The notes: a model not told the origin generated them from the sequence alone. 64,000 nucleotides of DNA from UBA7455 sp026713185 (GCA_963665785.1 OY762456.1:4154001-4218000), one strand, 5' to 3'. Counted from the first letter of the stretch, positions 36,512-45,387 are shown. Made by a program: numbers and translations.

Positions 36512-37201
36512 TCAGGTCCTGGGACAAATCATGCTGTCAAGAGATACCTGCTCAAACTTGCTTTGCAGCTCTTCAATCAGATTTTCAGGTATATCCTGGG
36601 GTATCCCGTCCTCTGTGATGACCCAGTAACTCCGGTTAAGTCTTGGTATTCTGGCAACAATACTTTTGTATCCGCTATTCGCATGATCGACCTGTGCTGC
36701 CTTTACTGCATCCTCGGAAGAATAGACACCAAGAGAAATCGCAAATTCATCCCTGCCTTCGGTGATCACATGACCCACGATATCCTGAGCTTGAAGTTCT
36801 CTGCGTTTTCGGAACGCATCCTCCAGAGATGCGGCAGGTGGAAGCATCAACCGAAAATCGTATTCGCCCGTAGGTTCGTCAATTGCACGCAGGTGGACAA
36901 CCAGACCCATGGCAGAAAGACGATCCGATACATCCTGACCTGGAAGAATGTCCTCAAAAGGCCCCAGTACCATGCAGTTATCGCCATCATTAGCGAGTGG
37001 GTCTGTATCTGCCTGATCGGGTTCGTCCTTTCTTCGCTCCTCAATGACATCTTTTATCAGTGTGATTGTCGGCACAGCGACAGTCTTTGAGGTGACTGCC
37101 AATACCTGTTTATCCAGGGGTACAATTTTATCAAGGGGCACAATCTGCCACAGGAAATACAGCAGATTGAGGATGATGAGAACAACCAGAACAATTCTCA
37201 C
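36512..37201 (-). CDS. SPOR-like membrane-anchored protein of unknown function
   Basis: A 229-residue protein with one N-terminal membrane helix (MRIVLVVLIILNLLYFLWQI) and a periplasmic part. Residues from about 80 on (MVLGPFEDILPGQDVSDRLS.. YDFRLMLPPAASLEDAFRKRREL.. FAISLGVYSSEDAV.. RSYWVI) match the pattern of a SPOR-related domain, which binds denuded glycan strands at the septum in proteins such as DedD. Proteins of this type lie between the tRNA cluster and coaX/birA in Pseudomonas. Just after the helix there is an in-frame duplication, IVPLDK twice. It overlaps the birA stop by 4 bp. No coaX lies between them. Confidence 0.75.
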   Translation of the reverse strand: MRIVLVVLIILNLLYFLWQIVPLDKIVPLDKQVLAVTSKTVAVPTITLIKDVIEERRKDEPDQADTDPLANDGDNCMVLGPFEDILPGQDVSDRLSAMGLVVHLRAIDEPTGEYDFRLMLPPAASLEDAFRKRRELQAQDIVGHVITEGRDEFAISLGVYSSEDAVKAAQVDHANSGYKSIVARIPRLNRSYWVITEDGIPQDIPENLIEELQSKFEQVSLDSMICPRT

Positions 37202-38061
37202 TGGCCTGCTCCGGCTCTCAGGCTGACTTCACCAGCGTTGCAAACCCGAACACCGTCAACGGTATTCAACAGAAGATTGCCAGACGTATCAACACCTGCG
37301 TCGACGCCGTTAATCCTTTGATCTCCAAGATGTACAGTCACTTTCTTACCCCGATAAAGATTATAGCTGTCCCATTCCCTGTAAAATTCACTAAAACCCT
37401 TTTCCGCGAATCTGTCCAGACCAATAATAACGCTGTTTAACACCTGTCCTGCCAATTCGTTTCTTGACATGTCCATACCCTCCAGTGTCCCTGGCGGTTG
37501 ATTGATTTTAAGTCGGTCCTCCTTTGACAGGCGAGTATTGAGTCCAATGCCTATCACTGTATGGGTATGATGATTGATCGGCGGTCCCACCTCAACGAGA
37601 ATTCCAGCCAGTTTTCCCTGATCCATCATCACATCATTTGGCCACTTCAGTCCAACACCTGCCACCCCGTATGCCTTGAGCGCCTTAACCACCTGAATAC
37701 CAACAGCAAGACTTAACCCACCCAGATCCGTAGATTCCCGGGTAAACCTGCGTGCCAGACTCATGTACAGATTAGATCCGAAAGGACTGATCCATCTGCG
37801 TCCCCGGCGACCTCGACCAGCCTGCTGTTGCTCCGCCAGACAGACTTTATAACCGCTGAACCGCTCTGCAGACATGCCCATCAGATAGGTATTGGTAGAC
37901 CCTGTTGACCAGAGGACCTCCAGAGCAACATCATCCCTTGATACAATACCTTTGATCCGATCAGCATCAAGCAATTCCACGCCAGACTCCGGTACCTGAT
38001 GACTCGATATCCATACCGCATCCAGCCATTTCAGCGTTTTCAATGGCTGCCCTGAAAACAC
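37198..38061 (-). CDS. birA: Biotin-protein ligase BirA lacking its N-terminal DNA-binding domain
   Basis: The 287-residue frame holds the biotin-protein ligase (TGSTNTYLM, the biotinyl-AMP loop QQQAGRGRRGRRWISPFGSNLY, KWPNDVMM..KLAGILVE) and the C-terminal SH3-like cap. Full BirA of this group has about 320 residues with an N-terminal winged helix that represses biotin genes. Here only the end of that helix domain is left (LKTLKWLDAVWISS). The first possible codon is GTG at 38061, directly after an in-frame TAA, and that is the edge of repeat copy A. The ligase may still work as a class I enzyme. DNA binding should be lost. A pseudogene is the alternative. Confidence 0.8.
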   Translation of the reverse strand: MFSGQPLKTLKWLDAVWISSHQVPESGVELLDADRIKGIVSRDDVALEVLWSTGSTNTYLMGMSAERFSGYKVCLAEQQQAGRGRRGRRWISPFGSNLYMSLARRFTRESTDLGGLSLAVGIQVVKALKAYGVAGVGLKWPNDVMMDQGKLAGILVEVGPPINHHTHTVIGIGLNTRLSKEDRLKINQPPGTLEGMDMSRNELAGQVLNSVIIGLDRFAEKGFSEFYREWDSYNLYRGKKVTVHLGDQRINGVDAGVDTSGNLLLNTVDGVRVCNAGEVSLRAGAGQ

Positions 38062-38150
38062 TTATCAAACATAACGAAGAAAATCCAGGTAAGCCGGCCT
38101 GTTTGCTACGCGACAGCGGCAGGGCGGATTTTGGCCCGCTGAAGGCTCTC
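38061..38150 (+). repeat. Dispersed repeat, copy A
   Basis: A roughly 90-bp sequence from cttatcaaacataacgaag to ccgctgaaggctctc. It matches copy C (47417-47507, inverted) over its full length with few changes, and copy B (45474-45534) over the first 60 bp. The centre (CCTG..GCTACGCGACAGC..CAGG) can fold as an imperfect hairpin. A plus-strand frame from ATG 38043 to TGA 38174 (43 codons) runs through it and contains NPGKPACLLRDSGR, which is also encoded in the other copies with small changes. It abuts the truncated 5' end of birA. Confidence 0.85.
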
Positions 38151-38450
38151 AAAGACACTATCAGGTCGGCTTGATTTGGTCTTTTGTAAAGTGGATACAT
38201 GTTTGGAGGCATTTACGCTGTCTATGATGGCTTGATTCTACTGGTCTCCAGAGCAGGGTCAGATCTCTTTACCCCACAAAAAAACGAAAGAATGCGGGTT
38301 GACGGGCTGGCAAACTGTCAATTCCCGGATTTTCACCCCAAGCTGCAATAGCGCTCTGAAGATCCTTTATGTCATCAATATAATCTAAATATATCAATGA
38401 CTTATGTTGCATAGATGGCCGCCATGTGGTATAAACCAACATTATCAATT
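38151..38450. other. Intergenic between repeat A and the insertion sequence
   Basis: About 300 bp with no full gene. It contains the remnant-like 47-codon frame described separately, a T-rich stretch (ctttaccccacaaaaaaacg) and an AT-rich segment just before the insertion sequence (catcaatataatctaaatatatcaatg). The natural upstream part of birA is not found here. Confidence 0.4.
38269..38412 (-). pseudogene. Possible gene remnant, C-terminal 47 codons
   Basis: The minus strand from ATG 38412 to TAA 38269 encodes a 47-residue peptide of ordinary protein composition (YIDDIKDLQSAIAAWGENPG in the middle, PAFFRFFVG at the end). I do not recognise a family. Its position right beside the insertion sequence suggests the tail of a gene cut off by the insertion. 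A chance frame is equally possible. Confidence 0.25.
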
Positions 38451-40072
38451 TGCGACGAAAGACAATTCATGGCGACCACACAAAGTATCCTCTTTTCATG
38501 GGACAATGTCGAGGCATTACCCGACCTCCAACGCCTGGAACTGGTGTTCCGGTACTTACCCGACCAGGATATCATCGCCGCTCTACAGCAAATGCGCGGC
38601 CATGGCCGTAATGACTTCCCCGTTGCTACCATGTGGCGGGCACTCCTCGCCGGTGTTGTCTTTCAACACGAGAGCATCGAATCCTTGTTGCGCGAACTGC
38701 GGCGCAACCCGGCCTTGCTGACGCTCTGCGAGTTCGACCCGACGCCGCTGCAAAGTCCGCCCAAAAAAGTTCTCGAACGTGTCGATGGTGTGCTCAGGGT
38801 GAACTTTGTGAGCCAACCGCAGCGCTCTACCATACCGGATAGTCACAACTTCTCCCGGTTTCTGAAGCTGGTACTGAAGATGGAGCAGAAACAAGGTTTG
38901 ATCGCCGCCATGATACCGACGTTGCGGCAACAATTAATGACCGTACTGCCGGACTTTGGTGAACACCTGGGGTATGACGGTAAGGCGATTGCGAGTCATG
39001 CTACCGGGAGCAAGAATAAGAAGACCGGGAAAACCTCTGACCCGGATGCGGACTGGGGCAAGCATGAGACCAAAGGGGTGTCGAAGGACGGCAAGCCATG
39101 GCAGAAGATAAAGACCTGGTTTGGTTATAGTCTGCATCTGATTGCCGATACTGCATACGAAATCCCGGTGGCGTTCAGCATCCAGCAGGCGTCCCGCTCG
39201 GAAAACAAAGAACTGGCGGTGCAACTGGAAACCCTGTTTACCGAGACCCCGGAACTGGGAGAGCGTTGTCAGGACTTCACGGCAGACCGTGGCTTGGATA
39301 GTACCGCCTTGAAACAGGATTTGTGGGATCAAAACCACATCCGGCCGTTGGTGGATACCGTTAAACATTGGCAGGCAGAGAAACAGGACCCCGACTACAA
39401 CCCCGAGATCATCGTTACCCGGCCACTCTATCCAGACCGTGCTGATAACATCGTACATAGCGAAAAAGGGGAGGTGTTTTGTGTTTGCCCAGAGACCGGA
39501 GAGCAGCGACCGCTGGCCTTCCAGGGTTTTGAAGCGACGCGCAATACATTGAAGTATCGTTGTCCGGCCGCCGCTTACGGGCTTAAGTGTGCTGGCCGGG
39601 AAGCGTGCTACCGGCAGGCGGGTACGAAAGCGGGCGATTATGGTCGTATTGTGCGCATTAATATCGGGCAGCAGGATCGGCGTATTTTTACACCCACCCC
39701 TTATGACAGTCCTTCCTGGCGGCGAGGTTACCATCGGCGCAGTGCGCTGGAACGGATTAACAGCCGCATAGATCAAAGCTTTGGCTTTGAGCATCACTAC
39801 ATCCGTGGCAAGGCGAAGATGCAGGTACGGGTCGGTCTGGCGATGGCGATCATGATGGCACTGGCATTGGGTCATGTTCAAGAAGGCCGCCCGGAACAGA
39901 TGCGTTCCCTGGTCAAGCCGGTACCCTTGCTGGATACCGGATAGCCTCTGCGCTGAGCTTTCGATCCTACAGGCACATCAGCGGCACTCTGGCCGGGATT
40001 GCCTCTGTCTCAATACCCAACACGTCATAGAAACGACAGCTTCGCAGTCTCGTAAATGACAGAATGTCGCAT
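38450..40072 (+). mobile_element. Insertion sequence with one DDE transposase, ends approximate
   Basis: The element is defined by its transposase. Possible ends are TGCGAC at 38451-38456 and its complement GTCGCA at 40066-40071, with partly matching bases beyond (GACAatt against TGTCatt). That would give an element of about 1.62 kb. I could not find a clear target-site duplication, so the borders are a proposal. The untranslated right part (39945-40072, ending gtaaatgacagaatgtcgc) shows no gene. Confidence 0.5.
38469..39944 (+). CDS. DDE transposase, IS1182/IS4-like
   Basis: From ATG 38469 the protein has 491 residues (MATTQSILFSWDNVEALPDL); an ATG at 38415 would add 18 residues outside the proposed IS end. 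Features of an RNase H-fold DDE transposase: first Asp in GYDGKAIASHA, second in FTADRGLDSTAL, and Glu in RRSALERINSRIDQSFGFEH, followed by hydrophobic VGLAMAIMMALALG. Between the second Asp and Glu is an insert with spaced cysteines (CPAAAYGLKCAGREACY). Family assignment is by overall architecture only. The gene appears intact. Confidence 0.85.
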   Translation: MATTQSILFSWDNVEALPDLQRLELVFRYLPDQDIIAALQQMRGHGRNDFPVATMWRALLAGVVFQHESIESLLRELRRNPALLTLCEFDPTPLQSPPKKVLERVDGVLRVNFVSQPQRSTIPDSHNFSRFLKLVLKMEQKQGLIAAMIPTLRQQLMTVLPDFGEHLGYDGKAIASHATGSKNKKTGKTSDPDADWGKHETKGVSKDGKPWQKIKTWFGYSLHLIADTAYEIPVAFSIQQASRSENKELAVQLETLFTETPELGERCQDFTADRGLDSTALKQDLWDQNHIRPLVDTVKHWQAEKQDPDYNPEIIVTRPLYPDRADNIVHSEKGEVFCVCPETGEQRPLAFQGFEATRNTLKYRCPAAAYGLKCAGREACYRQAGTKAGDYGRIVRINIGQQDRRIFTPTPYDSPSWRRGYHRRSALERINSRIDQSFGFEHHYIRGKAKMQVRVGLAMAIMMALALGHVQEGRPEQMRSLVKPVPLLDTG

Positions 40073-40340
40073 TCATGGCTCATATTCTCACTTGTTTTTA
40101 CCCTGGTTCAGGTTCCTGCGCTGACTTTCCGGCAGATGACGGCATGACCATCTGCTGTGAGGTGGGACTACATCTGAAATCGGGTGGGAAATACTTGGAC
40201 TGTAGCCCAGAAGTGGCCGAAAAACTCCTGAAAAACTCTACAGCGCACATGCCTCATTCCACCTAGTCTTTGCAATGGTCACAAGAATTGCATACAGTTG
40301 CCAAGGGTTTGATGATCCATAAAAATCAGGATATCAGTAT
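40073..40340 (+). other. Intergenic between the insertion sequence and the methyltransferase
   Basis: Beyond the proposed right end there are 268 bp without a convincing gene. A frame of 63 codons (40075-40266) has no family pattern and no ribosome-binding site. A weak caggatatcag stands before the next start codon. Confidence 0.35.
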
Positions 40341-41333
40341 ATGTCAGAAGAGGAGCCTCTCGAAATCGTACGCAGAGCGATGGAAGATCGAAGCGTCTAT
40401 GAGGAAATGGCTTCAAAGGAATCTGAGGTATGGAGCAGTTTGCTTCCAAACCTGGAAACATCAGATGCCAGTGCGGTCGATAGAGAGGCGAGTCGTGAGC
40501 TATATGTAGGACGACACCAAAGTACTCTGGTGAGACAGACTAGAGAGCGCGATTTAAAATTCAGTAATGGCGTGACGTTGGGGTGCGGTGCGGGAAGGCT
40601 GGAACGGGAACTGATTGATGCAGGGGTTTGTGAGAGTTTCCATGGCATCGATATAGCAGAAGGAGCCATCTCCAGCGCCAAAGCGATTGCTCAAGAGAAA
40701 GATCTGCCGATAACCTACGAGGTGGCTGATCTTAACTATGTTGAGCTTCAAACACAGGCATATGATTTGGCTGTCACCCAAACGATACTACATCATGTCT
40801 TGCATCTTGAGCACCTCGCAGAACAAATCTGGAAATCTCTAAAACCGGAAGGTTATCTATGGATTCATGATTTTGTAGGAGAATCGCAAGGTCAACACGA
40901 CCAGAAGCGACTCGATTTAATGAATCAGGTTCTGGATATCCTGCCTGAAAAATTTCACCATAATAAAATAAATGGACGAATCGTTAATAAAATTGAACGT
41001 GCAATTCCTGGAAAACTTGGATCACCTTTTGAATGTATTCGATCCGCAGAGATTATCCCGGTATTCGAAAAATGGTTCACAATTGAATGGCGCGTTGAAT
41101 TTAATGCATTCATGCAACGTGTTATTCCACCAGGAACCAGAGCGGCTTTTCTGGAAAATGAAGATACGCGTGCATTGTTTGAGGTGATTTTGATGCTCGA
41201 TAATCTCTGCATTCAAGAGGGAGCTGTAAAACCAACGGGTGGTCAATATTTGATGAGACCTAAAAAACTCCTCTCTGTTCCTGGTGGTATAAAGAAGTCT
41301 ATATTTCGCAACCCTTTGAAGTATTTCCGGTGA
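40341..41333 (+). CDS. Class I SAM-dependent methyltransferase, substrate unknown
   Basis: The 330-residue protein has the Rossmann methyltransferase motifs: motif I VTLGCGAGRLERELIDAG (residues 78-95), motif II HGIDIAEGAISSAK, motif III-like YEVADLNYVELQ and the acidic/histidine block TQTILHHVLHLEHLAEQIWKSLKPEG typical of the Methyltransf_11/12 group. The N-terminal 70 residues and the C-terminal 130 residues are not recognised. The C-terminus ends basic (GGIKKSIFRNPLKYFR). No partner gene identifies the substrate. It sits alone on plus in the accessory island. Confidence 0.75.
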   Translation: MSEEEPLEIVRRAMEDRSVYEEMASKESEVWSSLLPNLETSDASAVDREASRELYVGRHQSTLVRQTRERDLKFSNGVTLGCGAGRLERELIDAGVCESFHGIDIAEGAISSAKAIAQEKDLPITYEVADLNYVELQTQAYDLAVTQTILHHVLHLEHLAEQIWKSLKPEGYLWIHDFVGESQGQHDQKRLDLMNQVLDILPEKFHHNKINGRIVNKIERAIPGKLGSPFECIRSAEIIPVFEKWFTIEWRVEFNAFMQRVIPPGTRAAFLENEDTRALFEVILMLDNLCIQEGAVKPTGGQYLMRPKKLLSVPGGIKKSIFRNPLKYFR

Positions 41334-41530
41334 AGGCGGGTGCAGGAATTGGAGGACTTTCCGGCAGTTAAAGTTATCCAATTTGCAATTTCAATTCAGT
41401 TTAATCTGAATCAGAATCCCCAAGGGTCACTTGGCATATGCACCACGTATAATCCGACATCACTTGCTGGAAATTCTTGACTGGAAAATCAGGTCAGGTA
41501 TCTGTGAGCTTTACTCCGGCACTTTACTCC

Positions 41531-41569
41531 GACCCCACACTTGGACCCCACACTTGGACCCCACACTTG
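41531..41569. repeat. Three perfect copies of a 13-bp unit
   Basis: gaccccacacttg is repeated at 41531-41543, 41544-41556 and 41557-41569 with no mismatch. Directly before it ctttactccg occurs twice. The array lies eight bases beyond the stop codon of the esterase gene. No hairpin is formed. Confidence 0.9.
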
Positions 41570-41576
41570 ATGCCCA

Positions 41577-42611
41577 TTAAGCTTCCCGGCAGAACTGCGC
41601 GATGCTGCCTGCAGTTTCGCGGCTGATGTCCGGGCAGGCGATGGAGAAGATCTCGGTACCGTGAACAGTCCCCATCACCTGACGACACTGTGCGGGCACG
41701 CCTGCGCGCAGCAGCGTTCGATAGAACTCGATTCCTTCGTCCCTGAGGGGATCGCATTCGTTGACGCTGATGACAGCAGGCACTAATCCCTTCACATCTT
41801 CTTCTGTTGCGAAGCCAGGCCAGGCAAGTGGATTTCTTTCGTTAAACGCATCGATGCCGTAGGCCATGGCGCCCCGGTTGCTGTGCAGGCTGAGCAGAAT
41901 TCCATTGTTTTCCGTCGACGAAGGCAAGTGATCCTGCGGCCAGATTCCGGCTATGTATGGGCACAGGGCATACAGACCGCGTATCAGGCTCATATCGCCG
42001 TCCTGTTTCAGCTTCAGGCCGGTGGCCAAAGTGAGATTACCACCACCGCTCTCTCCTGCCACGATAATATGTGTAGTATCAATGCGCAGCTGATCGGAAT
42101 GTTCGTGTAGCCATTTCACACCGGAAACACAGTCGTTCAATCCGGCGGGGAACGGTGCAACCTCGGGTGCGGATGAGGGATTTACACAGTTGCGAAAATC
42201 CACCATCGCTACGGCAACCCCCCGTGCTGCAATGATGCGTCCCCATGATCGGTACATGCCGTCGTAGCAGGACATCGACTGCATTCCACCGCCGTGGATG
42301 TAGTACACACATGGCAAGACCGCGTCATTGTCCGGTCGGATGTACTGCACTTTGATCGTATTGCCATCAGGGCTCGAAATGAACTCGTGGTCGGTGATTT
42401 CAAGCCCGGCGGACGGGGCAACTTCGTCATTGTCCATCATGGCGAACATCGCCATAGCCTGTTCACGTGCGGCAATAGCCTCTTCCGTATTCGCTTCCGC
42501 CAGGAGAGTCTCGCGACTTTCAACGTCCGTCTGTTGCACGGGCGTCGTCATATCACCGAAAATGGCTTTTATGCGCGGGTCGATACGTGGGTCATCTTTG
42601 ACTTTGCTCAT
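41577..42611 (-). CDS. Alpha/beta hydrolase, hormone-sensitive-lipase type esterase
   Basis: The 344-residue protein has the marks of the HSL (bacterial family IV) carboxylesterases: oxyanion-hole HGGG at residues 106-109, nucleophile motif GESGG at 186-190 (Ser188), Asp287 in NECDPLRDEG and His317 in TVHGTEIF. It has no signal peptide, so a cytoplasmic esterase is likely. The substrate is unknown. The first 75 residues are a cap-like helical region. The start ATG at 42611 lacks a clear Shine-Dalgarno. Confidence 0.88.
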   Translation of the reverse strand: MSKVKDDPRIDPRIKAIFGDMTTPVQQTDVESRETLLAEANTEEAIAAREQAMAMFAMMDNDEVAPSAGLEITDHEFISSPDGNTIKVQYIRPDNDAVLPCVYYIHGGGMQSMSCYDGMYRSWGRIIAARGVAVAMVDFRNCVNPSSAPEVAPFPAGLNDCVSGVKWLHEHSDQLRIDTTHIIVAGESGGGNLTLATGLKLKQDGDMSLIRGLYALCPYIAGIWPQDHLPSSTENNGILLSLHSNRGAMAYGIDAFNERNPLAWPGFATEEDVKGLVPAVISVNECDPLRDEGIEFYRTLLRAGVPAQCRQVMGTVHGTEIFSIACPDISRETAGSIAQFCREA

Positions 42612-42669
42612 GATTCAGGGTCCGGTTATTTCGTTTTGTCTAAAGTTATCATGGGATGAGCGTCAAACT

Positions 42670-43032
42670 CTAATATTGCTCCAGAATTTCCATCGCTCCA
42701 ATCAGCGGTAGCAGTCGCAACAGAGTTTCCTTAAATACACGTTGATCAGCTTTCACAATTTTGGCAACTTTACGCTCACGCCATGACAAAGTCTGAATCA
42801 GGCTGGCAGTGACTACAGAAGGTTTCTCCAGTCTGGATATGGGTACCTCTGTGGCAGTGCCCCGGATACTGGTACTGATTGGACAACATATCAGCAGTCC
42901 TGTCTTGAGATTATATTCCTGACTGCTTAAAACCAACGCAGGCCGATATTTACCGATCTCTTTCCCCTTTGTGGGTTCAAAGTCGAGCCAAACCACATCC
43001 CTCCGGTCAGGCACATAATTATGAGTGGCCAT
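42670..43032 (-). CDS. mazF: MazF/PemK-family mRNA interferase toxin
   Basis: The 120-residue protein has the PemK/MazF fold pattern: RRDVVWLDFEPTKGKEIGKYRPALVLSSQEYN, then GLLICCPISTSIRG. The conserved arginine and the Ser/Thr of the catalytic region are present. Toxins of this family cut mRNA at short sequences. Its ATG directly follows the antitoxin stop codon (TAAATG), so the pair is co-translated. Confidence 0.92.
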   Translation of the reverse strand: MATHNYVPDRRDVVWLDFEPTKGKEIGKYRPALVLSSQEYNLKTGLLICCPISTSIRGTATEVPISRLEKPSVVTASLIQTLSWRERKVAKIVKADQRVFKETLLRLLPLIGAMEILEQY

Positions 43033-43296
43033 TTATTCGCCATACTCCATTTCCGATAGTGTTGCCAATTCATCTGCATGTGAATTAGCGAGCGACATAT
43101 CCGCCAGCAGCTCTTCCTCTGTAAAAGGTAGAAGATGGCGTCGATCTTCCTTTGCTGGCCTGACCGTGAAACCTTCTTCGGTAACCTCTACTGTCACTTT
43201 ACTGCCGTCATGAAACTCAGGTAATTCTGCCATGACACCAGTCACCCTTAATGCCAGACTGTTACCCCACTTTTTCAATTGCGTTTCGACTTTCAT
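43033..43296 (-). CDS. mazE: MazE-family antitoxin
   Basis: ATG 43296 gives an 87-residue protein (MKVETQLKKWGNSLALRVTG) with the AbrB/MazE swapped-hairpin DNA-binding N-terminus, in which KKWGNSLALRV is diagnostic. The acidic C-terminus (FTEEELLADMSLAN..) should wrap the toxin. A frame open to 43329 adds 11 codons without family similarity. It is preceded by an operator-like palindrome. Confidence 0.92.
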   Translation of the reverse strand: MKVETQLKKWGNSLALRVTGVMAELPEFHDGSKVTVEVTEEGFTVRPAKEDRRHLLPFTEEELLADMSLANSHADELATLSEMEYGE

Positions 43297-43309
43297 ATCA
43301 AACTGCTTA

Positions 43310-43348
43310 TATCTACAATGTAGACACAAAGTGTAGTCAAAGTAGATA
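43310..43348 (-). promoter_or_regulatory. Operator-like palindromes before mazEF
   Basis: The 39 bp before mazE hold nested inverted repeats: outer tatctac (43310-43316) and gtagata (43342-43348), inner ctaca/tgtag (43313-43323), and acac/gtgt. GTAG recurs three times. MazE antitoxins bind such sites and repress their own operon; this is the likely site here. Confidence 0.6.
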
Positions 43349-43389
43349 CCAAGTCAAGTCGCTAATGCGGTCTCCTTCTATATCCATTG

Positions 43390-45387
43390 TTAGTCCGGGG
43401 GCTCTGGAGGCGGAAAACCAGACCGGACCAGGTCCTGACTATAGTTCTCAACAATTCGCTGCCCCAGCAACGTTGCAAAAGAAAGAGACAGGTGATGTTG
43501 ATCGTAAAAGGCAGGTTCATCCTCTGTCTGTATTTCACAGGACTCCAGGGTATTCTCCTCTGAACAAAGTAATCCGGCTTTGTCGATGTACAGATAATCC
43601 AGGTTGAAAACGGGATTCGACGAGCGGAATTCAGGCTGTTCAATGAATGGATTGTAGGCTACATATTCAGGATTTCTGCAGGCGGTATAAGATTCCAGGC
43701 GGTTGATTAATTCGGCACACTCATGAGTGGTATTGATGTATCCACCCAGTACAACCAATGGAACATCTTTTTGTCGGGATTTCAGATGATGGAGAATATT
43801 CCAGTCGATTACTTTGTTTCCTGCGAAAGGTTGATTCGCACTGAATACAATGCCGTCCAGTTTTGCTGTGAAATTTTCGTCACCCAGAAGCGCTACACGT
43901 TTGTCACAATCACGGTCTGTTATCTGTGAAACGGGACCCGTCTCTGTTAACTGCACATTGCACTTGTTCAGCGTACCGAAAGATATCAGATTAACCGAGG
44001 GATTTTTTTCGTAGACTCTGGCGAAGGCGTTATATCCGTCGGGTTCATGGGAATTTCCAAATACCAGAATTTGATGAGGCCTGTCCATCTTGCAATATTC
44101 TGGCTCATCTATTCTGATAAGGTTACAACCGGATAAAATCAAATCGTAACGGTGCCGTTTCCCTTCCCTGATTTGAGTGACGGATAGCAGACTGTCATTG
44201 CCCCATACTCTTCCCTCAGATACTTGAAGGGAGATACCCAGAAAGGCGATCACCAGCATGGCAGCGACACCGCCCAGGACAAATGTGCGTTGCGGTGTGC
44301 TGTAGGTGCGGTCTGGCGAGTAGCGACGGTACCTCTTTTCAACAAAATAATACAGCAGTGCAGACAGCAGTAGCGTCAGACAAAAGAGACCGATGGCCTC
44401 AGGTCTGGAGATAGAATCAAAAATGTAATATTCGTAAAGAACCATGACTGGCCAGTGGACCAGATACATGGAATAGCTGATAAGACCAATCCAGACTGCA
44501 ATTGGGTTTGTCAGCAGGTAACCGAATATGCGGGATTCCCGGCTCAGAATGACCAACAGCGCACCAATACAGGGTGGCAGTGCGTGCAGGTAGGGAATCA
44601 CCGTGTCGTCGTTATAGCTGAAGACAGAGAAAGTGATTAATGCCAGACCTGTGAACATGAACAACTCGTGTAGCAATCGCTTGTTCAACAGCATTGGCAT
44701 CAGGAATATGGCCAGTGCTCCGATGACGAGTTCGAACATTCTGAAAGGAGTCAGGTAAAAGATAGTCGACGCATATTCCGCGTCAAAATTTCCTGTGACC
44801 CAATAATAATTCAATCCAAAACTTGCCAGGCCCACCGCTGCCAGGACATATAGCTGTCTGCTTTGATTGGTATTTCGCGCAAAAAGCCATAACACTGCCG
44901 GCCAGATCAGATAGAACTGTTCTTCGACACCCAGGGACCAGGTGTGAAGGAGGGGTTTAAGGTGCGAACTGACATCAAAATAGCCACTTTCCGTCCAGAA
45001 ATGGATATTTGAAATAGAAAAAATCGCAGCGGCGAGAGACAGCCCAAATGGCTGTAGTCGGTCAGGAGGGTAGAGCAACGCCGCAAAGATGAATGTTGCC
45101 GTGAATGTTACCGCCATAGCAGGAAACAACCTGCGCATCCGGCGGATATAGAACCGTTTGAAATCGAAACTGCCAGTTCCGTTAATTTCGTTGATTATCA
45201 GGTTGGTGATCAAATATCCGCTGATCACAAAAAACACATCCACACCAACGAACCCGCCGCTGAATGTCGTTTGTCCAAAGTGATAGAAAATGACACTGAG
45301 TACCGCTACAGCACGCAAACCGTCTATGTGGCGTTGGTATTGGTTCGAATTGGCCAGTACCGGATGATTCCCTGCGCCGGTGGCCAT
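43390..45387 (-). CDS. OafA/YrhL-type acyltransferase with C-terminal SGNH domain
   Basis: ATG 45387 (SD GGAGAG, spacing 6) gives 665 residues; the frame open to 45471 is not used. The N-terminal half is an Acyltransferase_3 membrane domain with about ten helices, starting at YQRHIDGLRAVAVLSVIFYH (catalytic-type His) and containing LLHTWSLGVEEQFYLIWP. The C-terminal half is a periplasmic SGNH domain with ILVFGNSHEPDG and the D-x-x-H motif YDQHHLS. Such fusions acetylate O-antigen, peptidoglycan or exopolysaccharide. The target cannot be told from this window because no polysaccharide genes are nearby. Confidence 0.92.
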   Translation of the reverse strand: MATGAGNHPVLANSNQYQRHIDGLRAVAVLSVIFYHFGQTTFSGGFVGVDVFFVISGYLITNLIINEINGTGSFDFKRFYIRRMRRLFPAMAVTFTATFIFAALLYPPDRLQPFGLSLAAAIFSISNIHFWTESGYFDVSSHLKPLLHTWSLGVEEQFYLIWPAVLWLFARNTNQSRQLYVLAAVGLASFGLNYYWVTGNFDAEYASTIFYLTPFRMFELVIGALAIFLMPMLLNKRLLHELFMFTGLALITFSVFSYNDDTVIPYLHALPPCIGALLVILSRESRIFGYLLTNPIAVWIGLISYSMYLVHWPVMVLYEYYIFDSISRPEAIGLFCLTLLLSALLYYFVEKRYRRYSPDRTYSTPQRTFVLGGVAAMLVIAFLGISLQVSEGRVWGNDSLLSVTQIREGKRHRYDLILSGCNLIRIDEPEYCKMDRPHQILVFGNSHEPDGYNAFARVYEKNPSVNLISFGTLNKCNVQLTETGPVSQITDRDCDKRVALLGDENFTAKLDGIVFSANQPFAGNKVIDWNILHHLKSRQKDVPLVVLGGYINTTHECAELINRLESYTACRNPEYVAYNPFIEQPEFRSSNPVFNLDYLYIDKAGLLCSEENTLESCEIQTEDEPAFYDQHHLSLSFATLLGQRIVENYSQDLVRSGFPPPEPPD

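Noticed and set aside
38934..39881. Open frame of 315 codons antisense to the transposase
   Set aside because: It mirrors the transposase codon pattern, has no family motifs, and lies fully inside a gene with clear DDE residues.
40075..40266. 63-codon plus frame after the insertion sequence
   Set aside because: No ribosome-binding site, no similarity I recognise, and it begins at the proposed IS border.
41510..41569. CRISPR array
   Set aside because: The 13-bp units are tandem with no spacers; nothing elsewhere in the window has the repeat-spacer pattern, and no cas genes are seen.
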